NCBI GenBank assembly: GCA_033782935.1
Contig: JAWQEG010001376.1
Span: 372,001-436,000 of the forward strand
Length of the DNA: 64,000 nt
Direction of reading: 5' to 3'
Source of the DNA: Petrolisthes cinctipes
Lineage: Eukaryota > Arthropoda > Malacostraca > Decapoda > Porcellanidae
Below the pieces are notes generated by a model, which worked only from the letters and a program-made list of their open reading frames with translations, did not search any database and was not told the origin of the DNA. This document shows, piece after piece, positions 21,713 through 34,173 of the stretch. Every line of letters begins with the position of its first letter. Positions within the stretch are counted from its first letter, which is position 1. A program made the translations under genes and the position numbers.

Positions 21713-22560
21713 GGGGAGCCTCCACTCTCACCCCCATTTGCGCTCCTGTTAATTTTAGAAGCAAAATCCTCGTTGGTTTTTACATATGTTGACCAATTTT
21801 CATTGCAATCGAGCAACAAATAATATTTTTCTTAAAACGTTTGAAAAAAAAAATGGAAAATATTAACAAAAAAATATCTATGTTTCAGAATAGCATAAGA
21901 TTTTATGTGGACTATCCTCTGATATATAGCAACACTTCTATGGAACGAAAAGTCCTTTGTCACTGCTGTAAATGAGAAAATTCCTCGCCTGAAATTGTTG
22001 AAATAAATTGTCGCCTGAAATTTTGGGGAAAAAAAATCACCAAAAATAAAATAATCATTTTTGATGGAAATCCCTCTAACGGAATGTGCTCATATACTGT
22101 ATACGTATATCACGTGTGAAAAGATTAATTGACATGATGTAAAAACCCTTCGTGTTGATAGCTATTATACTGGAAAATATCACTTGAAAAAAAATTTAAA
22201 TTAAAAATTCTTTTGTTAGTGCTCTAAATTTGTAATACCTCCATTTTCTTTATCTTTCCTAAGTTATACTGAGTATGGAGAAGTGGCTGGTGTATGGCAG
22301 ACTATTGAATTTTGCCGATTTTTTTAATGCGCACATACGGACCTGATTTCAACTTCAAGTTCAAGGTCCCGCAGAGGGCCGCTCATGGGCAGCATAATAT
22401 GCGGGGGTTGTGCGAAGGATTTAGGGATCCAGGGTAGGATTAGGAATGGGGTTAGGATGAGGGTGGATTGGGTCAGGGACTCTGGATTGAGGATTAGGAT
22501 TGGGGAGGTAATGATTGGAGATAAGGATCTGACTGGAGGGCCAGTGGAGGCTCCCCTTAA
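21709..22560. mobile_element. 852-bp TTAA-flanked element with exact 18-bp TIR
   Basis: TTAAGGGGAGCCTCCACT at 21709 and its exact complement ending at 22560 form the termini. TTAA is the presumed target duplication, shared with the MITE on its left. The interior is non-coding: AT-rich, then a G-rich block (22380-22540). It lies in the intron of hAT relic A and the exon frames are preserved across it. Confidence 0.8.
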
Positions 22561-23714
22561 GCAAAATTAAAGATACACCTAGAAAAATTATCATTTCCTG
22601 TCCCACAGAAAACACAAATTCATGCAGCCAGCTCTAGTCAAGAGTCTCGTCAAGAAGATCAGCAGGGATGTCAAGATATTCGGTATAAAATAAACGTTGC
22701 ATATATATTATTAATATGTTTCATGGCCGAACATAATATACCTTTCCTCATTGCTGACCATATGACAGATCTTTTTAAAACAATATTTCCCGACTTTGCC
22801 ATTGCCCAGGGATTACACATGAAAAGAACAAAGTGTACAGAAATTGCAAAGAAAGTTGGTTTAGTTATCTCAGAAGAGTTTGTGAGAGATTTGAGGCAGC
22901 ATAAATTTTCCATAATTATTGACGAGTCAACTGATGTCAGTGCAACCAAATGTCTTACGGTGATAGCAAAATTTTATAATTCAGCCAAAGGAATAATTGT
23001 TACAAAGATGCTAGATTTAATTAACATTTATGGTGACAAAATGCAAACGACTGGATCTTCTGGCCAGTCACTGTATAACATGATTATTGAAACTTTAAAT
23101 TTTCATGATATTCCCTGAATAATTTGGTTGGTTTTGCTGCAGACGGAGCATCGAATTTAATGGGAGAATCAAACTCTTTATGCAGTAGGTTAAGGGAAAA
23201 CTTTCCAGGGATTACAATTTTAAAATGCATTTGTCATTCTCTCCACTTGTGTGCTTCCAAAGCAGCTAAGACTCTTCCCAGACATTGTGAAGATTTGATT
23301 GATAAGAAGTATTTATACCCATTTTGCTCACAGTGCCAAACGCAAATATGAATTTAAACAATTTCAAACCTTATTGGACATAAAACCACACAAAATTCTC
23401 CATCCAAGTCAAACACGTTGGCTACAAATTCATGTGATCCTGTTTTGTTATATACCAAACTTGGGAATATGACCAAAAAAAATAAGTATCTGTTCAAAAC
23501 TCTGGCCACGTTTTCTTTAAACATTTTAGCTCTGCCTGTTACAAACACAGACGCAGAAAGACTGTTTTCTAAACTACATTTAATTGAAACAGATATAAGA
23601 AATAAGTTAAATATCCATTCTCTTAAATCACTATGTTATGTATCTGAAGCAGTCAGGGAACAAGGAGAGTGTTATAAATTTAAAGTATCTGGTGCAATGA
23701 TGGAATCCTTATAA

Positions 23715-24105
23715 ATAGCCCATGTAGCCTACAATAAATAAAATATTGTATATGTTTGTTAAATGTTAAATGTTTACTTGTTTATTAATTATATATTTTA
23801 CAGTTATATTTCTTGTTTCAATTAAAAAAAAAACATATAATGTTGTATCCTATAGTTTAGTTTCCCTTTCTATATCCTTCATTTATAAACGAAAATCTGT
23901 TACCTTGAACTAAGAAATGTATAGGTGAAATCAAACAATAAACAATTACAAATATTTTTACAATAACATATTTGAGTTTACACTCAAATTATTCTAAAAT
24001 ATAAAAGATTTGTATACACACAAATTTAATTACCTTTGGTAACCCAGTGTTCAGAGTTGCCAGTAAAGAACAGAAATATACTAGCGTGTAGTGACGGTGA
24101 CGGTC
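23715..24105. other. AT-rich spacer between two hAT relics
   Basis: No gene. It should contain the right end of relic A, but no inverted match to 20592 could be recognised. Confidence 0.4.
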
Positions 24106-26832
24106 CAGGGATGCCGTTTTGTGTTTTTTTCTGTGTAAACGTGGTTTTCTGACGACGTCTGGCAACCCACCGTGGTCAAGTTGGAGTTCGTCCACATTCG
24201 ACTACATTGGGAACCACCATACTTTAATTTAACGTTTTTAAATAGTAAACAAGAAAGTTGCTGTATTTAAAATGATCATTCTACATTGTTTTATATCTTT
24301 TCATTTTATGTCTCAATGTGTCTTGCAATTATCAATCTTTCCTTATGTCAATGATATATTCTCATGACTAACACCTTCACGACCGGAGTATCATATTGAT
24401 TTATTTCCATCTTCGGAACATTATGAGAGTTTCCTTTTTACTTATAAACTTTGAGGGAAGTTAGTTGATTCAAGGCCTTCATCAAGGTAAGTCACGGGTG
24501 TGTGAGGGGCATATAGTTTTGTTATTTATCACCTCTTTATTCAATGCACTGAATGATAGTGAGTTCCCCTCAAAGCTATTAAATCAGTTTTCTCTGAGAA
24601 ATTTATAAAGAAAACGAACATGTCTATCATTCGTGTTTTATCTGTAGGCCTCCTTTGTATACCGGCATTCATAATATTCGTATCTCAGGCCCTTGAACTA
24701 ATATTGATATAAATTTAAAGGTTAGCATGCCTCCCAAGCGAAAACTGAGAGACGAATGGTTGGTGAATGAGGAGTTCAGGCATTGGTTGTCACGGGTGGA
24801 CGGCAATGCAGAGAGAGCTTACTGCATAGTATGCAACAAAGAATTCAATGCCGAACTTTCCACTATTAAGAGACATAAGGTATACAGTACACTATCAAAC
24901 CTTTATTTTGTTGTTTTAATATTGTTCTCTTGACAAGCATCGAGTTATATCAACCATCCCACCGCCTTACGTAGGCTATTAGTATGTATCTCATTACAGA
25001 CACGTAGCCAACACATCACCAATGAGGCACACATGCTGCAGAGGCAGGAGGATAGGGTGAGGGATGTACAGGAGGTTGAGCCAGTTGATGGACGCCGTCG
25101 TCTTAATGACACCATAGCATTAGCGAAGATCTTGTTAATATGCTTTATAGCTGAGCATAACTTACCATTCACCATTGCAGATCATATGGTAGAACTATGC
25201 AAAACCATGTTTCCAGATTCGCCAATCGCACAAGGAATGTGCATGAAGAAAACCAAATGCACTCAGGTAGCAAAAGCGATTGGTAAATGTGTAACTTTGG
25301 ATATGGTAAGTAAGCTCAAAGGTCATAAGTTTTCTGTAATCATTGATGAGTCCACGGATGTCAGCACCACTAAATGTTTGACGTTGGTTGTTAAATATTA
25401 TGATACAGATACGACAACGATGAAGACTGGCACCTTGGAACTCATTGATGTATATGATGACGACAACAAGGAATGCGTGGGCTCAACTGGGGAACATTTA
25501 TATACTTTACTGCTGAAAACTTTATCTGAATATGACATTCCTCTGAGCAATGTTGGGGGATTTGCAGCTGACGGTGCTTCCAACCTAATGGGGGACAATA
25601 ATTCTCTAGCCAGCCGACTGAGAGCAGACTTGCCAGGTATAACAATCTTCAGGTGCATTTGCCATAGTATACATTTATGTGCGTCTGAAGCTGCAAAAAC
25701 TCTACCTAGACATTGTGAAGATCTTCTCAGGAATATATATTCATACTTTTCCCATAGCTCAAAAAGACAACACCAGTTTAACAGGCACAATTATTCCTAG
25801 AATTAAAACCCCACAAAATTTTGCATGCTTGTCAGACCAGATGGCTTTCATTTACATAAAGCAGTAGAGAGAATCCTTGAGCAGTGGGCTGCACTCAAAT
25901 TGTTTTTTATAGAAAACGAACTTGGTGAAAGGCTCTGATCTGTGGAATTTATTGTAAAAGATCTCAAGGATCCTTCAGTATTTCTGTACTACAATTTTCT
26001 TAATTTCATTTTGCCAACATTTTCAAAAATTAACTTACTATTTCAGAGAGATACACCAACTGTACATTTACTATATGACCCCATAATTCAGCTCTTTAGA
26101 AACCTCCTAGGATACTTCTGTCGAAGAGATGTTGTGGAAAAAGCTGATCTGATGACATTTGATCCAATGTTAAGTTCTAATCATTTGCCATTAAATCAGA
26201 TCTACTTAGGATCAGCTATCCACGGCCTTCTCCAAACAGAAATGTACATTCGTAATCAAGGTATGGTTGACTATGTCCGATCCCGCTGTCGAGAATTTAT
26301 GATCACTATGTACCAACAAATGCAAAAGAGGTTTGACCTTAACTCACCTTTGTGGTATATGGCATCATTCTTAGGTAAAAATAAGGTACTAGACAGCAAA
26401 AGTAGGGAGTTGATGCCCTCCTTGACAGATTTTGTAAAGCTTGTACCCAGGCTGTACGTAGGAAGTTTACAAGACCTAGATAATGAATGGAGGAATTTGG
26501 ACAGTACACCTAACTTAGCCTATCTCAAGAACGACACCTCTGATATCCATGATTTCTATATAAAATTGGGAGAGTTAGAAGACAATGAAGGTACAAAGCA
26601 GTTTAAGAATTTTGCCCTCTTTGCATTGCAAGTATTGGCACTGCCAACTTCTAATACTGCTGCAGAACGAATATTTTCTAAAATGAATTTAATTAAAACA
26701 GATATCCGGAATCGTCTCCAAATGCCTGCACTGCAATCACTGACTCTCGTTTCTGAGGCAGTAAAAGTCCACGGGGCATGCTATAATTTCAAGCCAACAG
26801 ATGATATGATAAATGCTATTCTTAAGTCATAA
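24106..26832 (+). pseudogene. hAT-type transposase relic B, nearly full length
   Basis: CAGGGATGCCGTTTTGTG at 24106 matches the left terminus of relic A; 'gtctggcaacc' follows at a similar distance in both. Exon 1 (24727-24879) starts MPPKRKLRDEW with a BED-like finger (YCIVCNKEF...IKRHK), donor after AAG. Exon 2 starts at 25000 after 'tctcattacag' and stays open through HKFSVIIDESTDVSTTKCL and GGFAADGASNLMGDNNSLAS to a frameshift near 25790. Frames resume at 25942-26832 with the hAT C-terminal dimerisation region (VLALPTSNTAAERIFSKMNL). Two or three lesions in about 750 codons make it younger than relic A. The right terminus was not found. Confidence 0.85.
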
Positions 26833-26875
26833 TTATTTTTGTTATTATTTTCCATAAATTTGCTGAGAGCCGACT

Positions 26876-27107
26876 GGTGTTGGTTTTGGGTGCTGGTCTG
26901 GTAACAGTGGAAAAACTTTCTGCCAAACGTAGCCTTCAGTGCTGTAGCTGTTGATTCCTTTATTATATATTATTATTCTTACAATTTTGATCATTATCAA
27001 TTATAATGATAATGACAAACAGCTAAGAAGGTATTAAACAAGTACAGTTTATTGAACATTTGGCAGGTTTCTCCACTGTTACCAGACCTATACCCATACC
27101 CAACACC
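26876..27107. repeat. 232-bp inverted-repeat unit
   Basis: GGTGTTGGTTTTGGGTGCTG followed by 'gtctggtaacagtgg' at the left matches inverted 'ccactgttaccagac...cccatacccaacacc' at the right with some mismatches (about 45 bp). The centre is AT-rich. A MITE is likely; no clear target duplication. Confidence 0.6.
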
Positions 27108-27753
27108 CGTTGGGTCTCTGCCAATGTATTTGGGTCGATGTACACTACATTAATGTTCGTTTCTTTGTTTATTCAATAATTTAAGTATATATTTGATTAC
27201 TCACTTATCCTGTTGATAATGTTGTTAAATGCAATTATTCAAATACATATCTAAATTGTACTTTATTTTTCTTACATTTGTCATACATATTAATGGTATA
27301 TTTGTGAAACTCAAGGTTTATGATATTATTTGTAATTAAAGAGTTGTTACAGATTTTTCTTTTTTTACATGATCTTTTCGTTGTGATTTTAATTAAATAC
27401 TGCATTTGCATAAAAAAATACGCACATTCAAGGTATGGATAAAATCAATCGTTACTGTATTTCCCGGGAGAAAATGAGGGACAACTAGGGAAGGAAAAAC
27501 AAAATTTTCCAAACCATAATAAAATGTAAATACTGGAACATCAGTTATATTCCGAGTCGGAAATATTAGCTATTCAATTGAGAAAAAGCGACCATTTATG
27601 TACATTAGTCGTACCTCTTGTAATGCCATTCTCTATAAACAGGAAGCACATTAAACAAGAAGACTCATCATGGTTCGTTCACTAAGCGTTCAACCACACT
27701 CGGTGTGGTCACGGCGGCAAGGCTGGGCCGCCGCCCGTGTACTAGCTGGCAAC
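27108..27753. other. AT-rich spacer, nothing recognised
   Basis: No reading frame, repeat or structural RNA seen. Confidence 0.5.
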
Positions 27754-28149
27754 CAGGGCTTCCATGAGTTGATGAAATCCTACCCTAGATTTTTGTCGAT
27801 ATTACCCTAGATTCGAGTGTTTTACCCTAGATTGTCGAAGTTCTTCATAAAATTGTTGATTCATGCACTATCATACATAAGTTTATATATTGCCCCCCCC
27901 CCCCAAACATTTCCCCCACACACACAGGAAAAAAACAAATGCCGCATAAATTAAAGGGTATTTTATTTAGAAATATGCAGTTGTATACTCTATCTGCTAA
28001 CACTGTAACACCTCCAGGAGACTTACATATTTGCAGCCTCAGAACATGTAGCATCACTCTTATTAAACATTATTCATTGCTTTTAGCATATTGTCATCAA
28101 AACCAAGGCGTTTCATGTAATAAATTCCATGCATGAGACCACATATTGT

Positions 28150-28861
28150 TTAATTTTTTAGAGAGCTTCTTAATGAGGTTTTTGTTATGTTTAATTGACT
28201 GAAAAAACGTTCCTCAGCAGCATTTGAAAAAGGTAGTGAAAGGAGAGTGGAAATAACATCTGATAAATTAGGGTAACATTGTAGGCCTGCATCATTTTTC
28301 CTATTTAATACTATCTTCCAGTACTGCATGAAATTTAGTTGTTTAGATAGTTCCTCATCCAAGTAGTGTAGTCTCCACTCTTCATCCACAAGCTTTTTGT
28401 CAGCAAATTTTTGTAATTGGGGCAGTTCATCAAATAAAAATGCTAGGGAGGGAGGGTTAAGGGTAGAAGCAGAGTGTGGGTTGATGCAGGCTACTATGTC
28501 ATGAATTTTGTCATTCAAGGAATATCTTTTTTGGATTTGGAGTACAGCTTCTATCAGGAAAGACTGACATGACTTTTGAAACTGAGAAAGTTCTTCTTTA
28601 GTAGCCTGCTCCTGCTATTTTCATATTATTTACTGATGTTGATGCACTCACTCCTAGATAAATATTCTCAGTTGGGACGAAAGTACTAGAAAACATGGGA
28701 TGAGCAGGAGTAAGGAGAGAAATGTCTGCTTTCTTAACAAAACTTACATCCATGAAGTCTGAACATAAACTTCTAATGAGTTTACACGTTTCAGTTTTTA
28801 ATGTGAAGAAATTTGGAGCCTCAGACTGGAAAAGTGTGTTGTAACTATTAAACTTACCCAA
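28150..28861 (-). pseudogene. hAT transposase fragment (C-terminal half)
   Basis: Minus-strand frames 28861-28598 (VKKADISLLTPAHPMFSSTF, then VPTENIYLG) and 28518-28150 (WKIVLNRKNDAGLQCYPNLS, then LSLPFSNAAEERFFSQL) are the middle and the C-terminal dimerisation region of a hAT transposase. It differs from relics A and B but is the same broad family. The BED finger and the catalytic first half are absent and a frameshift separates the two pieces. Confidence 0.8.
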
Positions 28862-28869
28862 GTTGTAGT

Positions 28870-29980
28870 CTAGGAATTCTAAGTAAGGTCTAGAAAATTT
28901 GTCTTCAATAACACAAATTTTTCAAACATATAAATATAGCCTACTGTACACCATATAAATAATAAATAGTAAATACTAATATAAAAAGTTCCAATCATAT
29001 AATTTATTGATGCATTACGACGAAATAACAAAAACCACGCCCGCCGGTCGGTTATAAACCAAAACGAGCTCCCAGAATACTGGCTAGTAGGCTCCAATGA
29101 ACATAAGTTTACCACCTAATGTCTCATATTATACTCCAACAACTGTGTTTGGTGCCAAACCATGGTGAGTTGTCAGTAACCACCAAGTACCTAAACCTAC
29201 CATTCCCACTTTTAAACAATTATTACAAGTGAAAACAGCATATGCTGTCGGTGGCACTGGGGAGTGCTCTGTAGCGATCAGCATATGCTGTCGGCGGCAG
29301 TGTAAGGGTTAAATAGCATAGGCTATTTTCGGCTAAATATACCTTAATAGCATTTTCATTTTCTTTCACTTATTCGCAGTTAACATAACTTAGTTCAAGA
29401 AAAATATGCATATATACAATAATAAATTACCTTATAGAATGGATATGAAGTTAACTGTTTATATGGGAGGAGGCCACCTTCAAGTAGAATATAGCTGGTA
29501 GGAGCACTATTGCAGCTGCTGTATTGTGTGGACTCGTCCTCGCAAGTGTCTGACTGTGTGTGTGTGAACTTGTGAAGAGATCAAGAGAACAGCTTCACGC
29601 TCCAGATTTCAGAAGAGAACGCGTACGGGACGAAATAGGATAATATAAAAGCCGTAAAAGCACTCATGGTTATGCTTAGAATATTCGTACGTACGACATA
29701 ATTACTTATGGATGACTCTTGGTTGCACCCACACAATATCGAACGGGAACAGTTCAGAAGGAAAAGAAAAGGCGGAAAATCCTCATGATTATAAGCAATA
29801 TTCATCCTTACGAACTATTTACGTAAGGATTAAAGTGACATGAGTTCCAGTAGGTTGGTACCCACCTCCCTACCTCCCTATCCCTGGCGCCCGGCGGGTA
29901 TGCTCATACAAATCACGGGGATGATAATATGTACAGTACATTAATCGGACACTATTAAATAAAAACCAGCCTGACGGCAG
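28870..29980. other. Non-coding interior of hAT element C
   Basis: AT-rich with one notable direct repeat, 'cagcatatgctgtcgg(t/c)ggca', at 29237 and 29279. 'gggacgaaatagg' at 29628 also occurs at 10358, suggesting shared mobile sequence. No gene. Confidence 0.5.
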
Positions 29981-30080
29981 ATTACCCTAGTTTATGCATT
30001 ACCCTAAACACTACCCTAGGAAGGGTCCAATTACCCTAGTTTAGGGTATTTTACCCTAGAATGGAAGCCCTGCTGGCAAC

Positions 30081-31695
30081 AGTATTCCTCAGTGTTGTGT
30101 AGAAAACGCGGCAACACTGAGCCATAGCCGAAGCTGACTCGGGTCTCACACGTGGGTGGTGAGGTCTCTGGCCACTCCTCATTTGTGATGTGTGCTATAG
30201 TTGTGTTTCAAACAGTCTTGTGTGTGCTTCACTCTGTCCCATTGACTGCCATTTATTTGCAGCCTTTAACATTTATTATTATTATTACACACACATTCCT
30301 TCATAACACGTTCAGACTATCGCCTATGCATTTACACATTCATGAAACACTTGCATGAAATCATACACGCACGCAAACCCATGAAAACACTCCATTAGTG
30401 AACACCACAATAATGGATGGCATTCCCAAACGCGTTTACACTTATACAATTCTACTGACACACCCAGTCACCCACACACTGACCTTCTGAGCCACCTTTG
30501 ACATCCTGTGTGTTACGAAGGTATAGTACAGTCTCAGTACCAACAATTGAGTTACCATCAAGAAAATGGGTGGAACACTCTCCCAAAAAAGTACCGGCAT
30601 TGCTGGCTAGATCCTGCTGAGAAAAGATCGAAACTACATGTATGACTGTACTGTGGGGTTGGTATTCTTGTTGGCAGTGAGTTGACTCTCATTTCTGTAC
30701 TAACGTGAAATCCTCTAGCATACATAATTCATGCATTAGGCAAGTTGTTGAGTAAGAGTTGTGACTTCATTTTTACAGATATACGTTATGTGATTTTAAT
30801 GATTGATGGTTTTAGGGGAGGGGGAATTTACTGAATTATTGAATATAATGAGAATGATGACCCAGAGAATAAAGTTACCCAATCGGATTTTAACCAAAAA
30901 AAAATCTTTGAATAGATTCGCTGTAACTGTAGTATTTTGTCTTAAATATAATGCAGTTATAGCATAGGGTAGGATTAAGTAGGCTTTTGCTTTTTCTTCT
31001 CATACTTCTAAATAAGATTTTGTAAACTAACACAAACAGACATTACCCTCTCCAGAAAGTGACGTGTATAAACAAATATGTGAAGAAACCAACACCTCAA
31101 AGCTTCACTCGATAATCTCGGGGCCTCAGTCTCAGGCTACGACTGATGGCCTCTTGTCCCGAGGTAGGGGTATATAAAAAAAAAAGTAAAAATACAATAA
31201 AATAAATAAAAAGAAAGAAAACATTATATACCATTTGGCAACTACGGTGTGGATTAGCTGAGTTTTCAGCATTAGAAAGGGGCAAATCTTACGATTATAC
31301 TTTAAATTTCTCAAATGGTAAAGAAATGCGAATATGTTTTTTCCAATACTGAGAGTGAAACTTTCCCTGAATATAATGAAGTTTTATTATCTCACCAACG
31401 AGACACTTCCCTTCTCCTTCTTCCTCCTTCACATTCTCCTTCTCTTCACTTCATTGTTGTCATCAGTTTAAGTGGAGATTATCTTGTTGGTGAATTGGAA
31501 GGTCTGTGATTCCTCCAAACTATACCAGGAAACAGATGACCTGAATGTTACTTTCATGGGGGATTTGTTTGGTGGCATAGTTTGGAGGAATCAGTAGCCC
31601 ACCAATCTACCAACAAAAGAATCCACCATTAAATATTAAGTGTCTTCAAGACAGTTTTTAATCTTTCAATAATTTACCCACAGCTGATGACGACC
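30081..31695. other. Non-coding stretch with a partial family T MITE
   Basis: Mostly unremarkable AT-rich DNA. 31508-31600 ('attcctccaaactataccag' to 'agtttggaggaatcagtag') resembles the inner part of the TTAA MITE family but lacks its ends. No convincing ORF. Confidence 0.5.
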
Positions 31696-31856
31696 ATAAG
31701 GGGATAGTATACATCTGGTGCATTGGAGCGCCTCGACTCCTCCAAAGTATGTCAGAAAACAGGACTAAGTTAACAAATATAATGGTGGTTTGTTGCTGGG
31801 AATAGTTTGGAAGAATCACTACCTCCAATAATGTAAAGACTAAACCATCCCCTTAA
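31696..31856. mobile_element. TTAA-flanked MITE (family T, copy 3)
   Basis: Left end ATAAGGGGATAGTATAC (TTAA mutated to ATAA), right end CCATCCCCTTAA. Interior 'ttggagcgcctcgactcctc' and 'ggaatagtttggaagaatca' match other copies in inverted order. Confidence 0.7.
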
Positions 31857-33178
31857 TTCTCCTCGGAATCTATATCTACCTTCACACCCTTCACCTCTGT
31901 CACTGAAATTTATCTTGCATTATTTAACTCTCGCTATTCTCATCTCCGTCACTTCAAACTTTCATTCATACCCTTCCCTTCTGTCACCATCATCTTTCTC
32001 ACTCTCACTTCTATTATTTTCTCTCCTCATTCTCATCTCCTTTAGCTCTCATACTCATCTATGTGCCTTTCCTCTGCCTCCTTTAATTAAATCCTCATCT
32101 CTCATCTTGACTTCTGTCCATCTTCATTTTCATTCCTTCAAACTCACATCCTCATCCTTACTCTTTTCATTAGTTCATTTTAATTTATTATTATTATTAT
32201 TATACTGATTCTATCTTCCTTTGTATAGTACATATACATTAGCAAAGTCATCTCAAGCCACACTTGGTGGGAAATACCTTACTTAACTTAGCCCCAATAA
32301 TAATCTGCTTACCCAACATTCATTAGCACCACAAATCCTCTTTGCCTTGGAGTGTAATTACACGTCTCCCAGATGATATTATTGTTATTGTGATCATAAA
32401 CCTGTAATAGTGCAGCAGACAGTTTAATAATTAGTTCAAAACTTGTGGCCCCAGAAACACCACCACCACCAACACACCTGTCTGGACCATTACTTGTACT
32501 GCTGGCTACACAACATACCTTTGTATAGTTGGCCACACCAATTCTTACACAGGGAATATGGAGAGAGGTCATTATTGTGGAAGTACTGTAATGAATCATC
32601 TACAAAGTGACTCGGTGATTACAAAACAACAAACCTAATAATAATGTTGTATTATAGTTACATAGTCGTACATGACCTATATGTTGTAAACTTTTGAAAA
32701 CAACAGCGTGTGTAGGAATTCTTGTGGCCGATATTACATTCTTATTAATATTGAGTTCACTATATTTTCTGACCCCATTATTTGTCCTGCTTGCTTACTA
32801 CTACTGCAGCTTGCCATCCCTTCGTACCTTTTAGGACCCATTGTACACACCATCAAACAACTATGAGTGCAGTTTTGGTGTGAAACATTCTAACACCTCA
32901 GACGATGATGGATACTGAGAAATGGTTTGTTTATTCCCGAGGCATCATGAGCCGTGTCCATCATTTACACAACCATCACACCCATCCTGCTCCATAGTTT
33001 ATTATTATTATTTATATCGTTATTATTATATTTCCAGCACCTCCATAATTCCCTGCCGTTTAATGAAGTTCCTTTAAGGTTTAAATATCCATTTTGGGCG
33101 ACTTAATAAAATAATCATATTCAAGTTCATACACACAAAAGACTAAAATTCATAACATAAGAGGCGGGTCTTTCTCTC
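31857..33178. other. Non-coding stretch, pyrimidine-rich then AT-rich
   Basis: 31860-32200 is strongly CT-rich on the plus strand, with short ATT runs at 32190 and 33000. No gene supported. Confidence 0.5.
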
Positions 33179-33345
33179 TTAAGGGGATAGTTACAGTGTT
33201 GGTAAATCTGGAGCAACTGATTCCTCCAAACTACAGCATTCCAAGCAACAGACCACCATTAGTTTTGTTAATCGGGTTCTGTTTCCTGGTATACTTTGGT
33301 GGAATCAAGGCGCTCTAATGAACCCAAAGTATACTATGCCCTTAA
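33179..33345. mobile_element. TTAA-flanked MITE (family T, copy 4)
   Basis: TTAAGGGGATAGTTACAG on the left and GTATACTATGCCCTTAA on the right, TTAA at both ends, with 'gattcctccaaactacagc' and 'gtatactttggtggaatcaa' inside. It is the best preserved copy. Confidence 0.8.
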
Positions 33346-33455
33346 TGTAGGGGAAAATGTCCTCTTTGAAAATTGACGAGGCCGGATGCAGAAGGTATGA
33401 CAAGCATCAATGGACAGTGCTTGCCACGAGTCGGTTTCCCTCTTGTTCTCCATTA

Positions 33456-33898
33456 TTAACCCCTAAGAACCGCAATCCCCCTACCGCTACTGGTGCGTGA
33501 ACTGCAAAAACAGGGTGATTTTTAAAGTTTCGTTTAGGTAAATTTTGTTACTACAAATTTGTAGAGCTTGATTTTACACACCAGAATCTGTAAACTAAAG
33601 TTTCCTAGGTCTACTGGTTTGCGTACAGCAGCGCCATGAGTAATAAAGTAGTTACCCATAAAAAAAACCTAAAAATTAGAAAACGTGAGCGAGCATATTT
33701 TCATTGCGTATATATGACAAGTGAACCATTCCCCTCTCACACCACTCACTGAAGGCCCAACCTAACCAGTGTTACCAATGAAGTGGCTAGATATACCCCA
33801 AGTAGTTTTTTTTCGGCAGGCTTTATATTACGTCAATCGGCTTCAAGGCCTAAATTCGCGGTGACGTGATATTTGGTCAATAGGCATTTAAGGGTTAA
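33456..33898. mobile_element. TTAACCC-ended element 1
   Basis: Begins TTAACCCCTAAGAACCG and ends GCATTTAAGGGTTAA; TTAA plus CCC termini are characteristic of piggyBac-type elements. 443 bp, non-coding. Confidence 0.55.
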
Positions 33899-34173
33899 CA
33901 TGACAACAAGAATACTCTCCCCTTCTAACATTGTCACTACACCAATGGAAGAAGGCAACATCACCATTACTCTATAGGTTTGAGGGCATAATTTGAACAA
34001 CATTATCATTTAGGTTTGGTTTGCCTCTGATAATTATTTGGAGTGAGTGAAAAACGAGTGTGATAATAGTATAATAATTAGGTAACAGGAGGGACACACT
34101 GGGCATGACGAGACGCACCACCATATATTGTACACTACTTCATTGACTGTACCGGAACTAAACTATATTGTAT

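Larger units (their letters stand above)
20592..23714 (+). pseudogene. hAT-type transposase relic A (BED finger, intron, hAT C terminus)
   Basis: CAGGGTTGCCGTTTTGTAGA at 20592 looks like a hAT left terminus. Exon 1 (21326-21478) starts MAGKRKLRDEW and has a BED-like C-x2-C...H pattern (YCNKCQKTI...IKRHK), donor GTAAGG. Exon 2 starts at 22609 after 'tcccacag' and continues in frame to HKFSIIIDESTDVSATKCL. A one-base loss near 23115 breaks the frame before VGFAADGASNL. A deletion near 23431 removes several hundred base pairs found in relic B. The end keeps the hAT dimerisation region (ALPVTNTDAERLFSKL), stop at 23712-23714. The intron holds two TTAA-flanked elements. The right terminus was not found. 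Confidence 0.8.
27754..30072 (-). mobile_element. Complete hAT element C with perfect 8-bp TSD
   Basis: Termini CAGGGCTTCCAT and ATGGAAGCCCTG are inverted repeats flanked by identical CTGGCAAC at 27746-27753 and 30073-30080, as expected for hAT. Just inside each end are several TACCCTAGA / TACCCTAGTTTA motifs (27781-27835 and 29982-30058), a subterminal array like the transposase binding sites of hAT elements. The interior has a decayed transposase at 28150-28861 and non-coding sequence to 29980, so this copy is non-autonomous. Confidence 0.9.

Noticed and set aside
22385..22615. Overlapping open frames in the G-rich block
   Set aside because: Simple-sequence translation inside the 852-bp TTAA element, with no homology to a transposase.
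24945..25175. Minus-strand open frame over the hAT relic B intron and exon
   Set aside because: It is the antisense shadow of the transposase exon.
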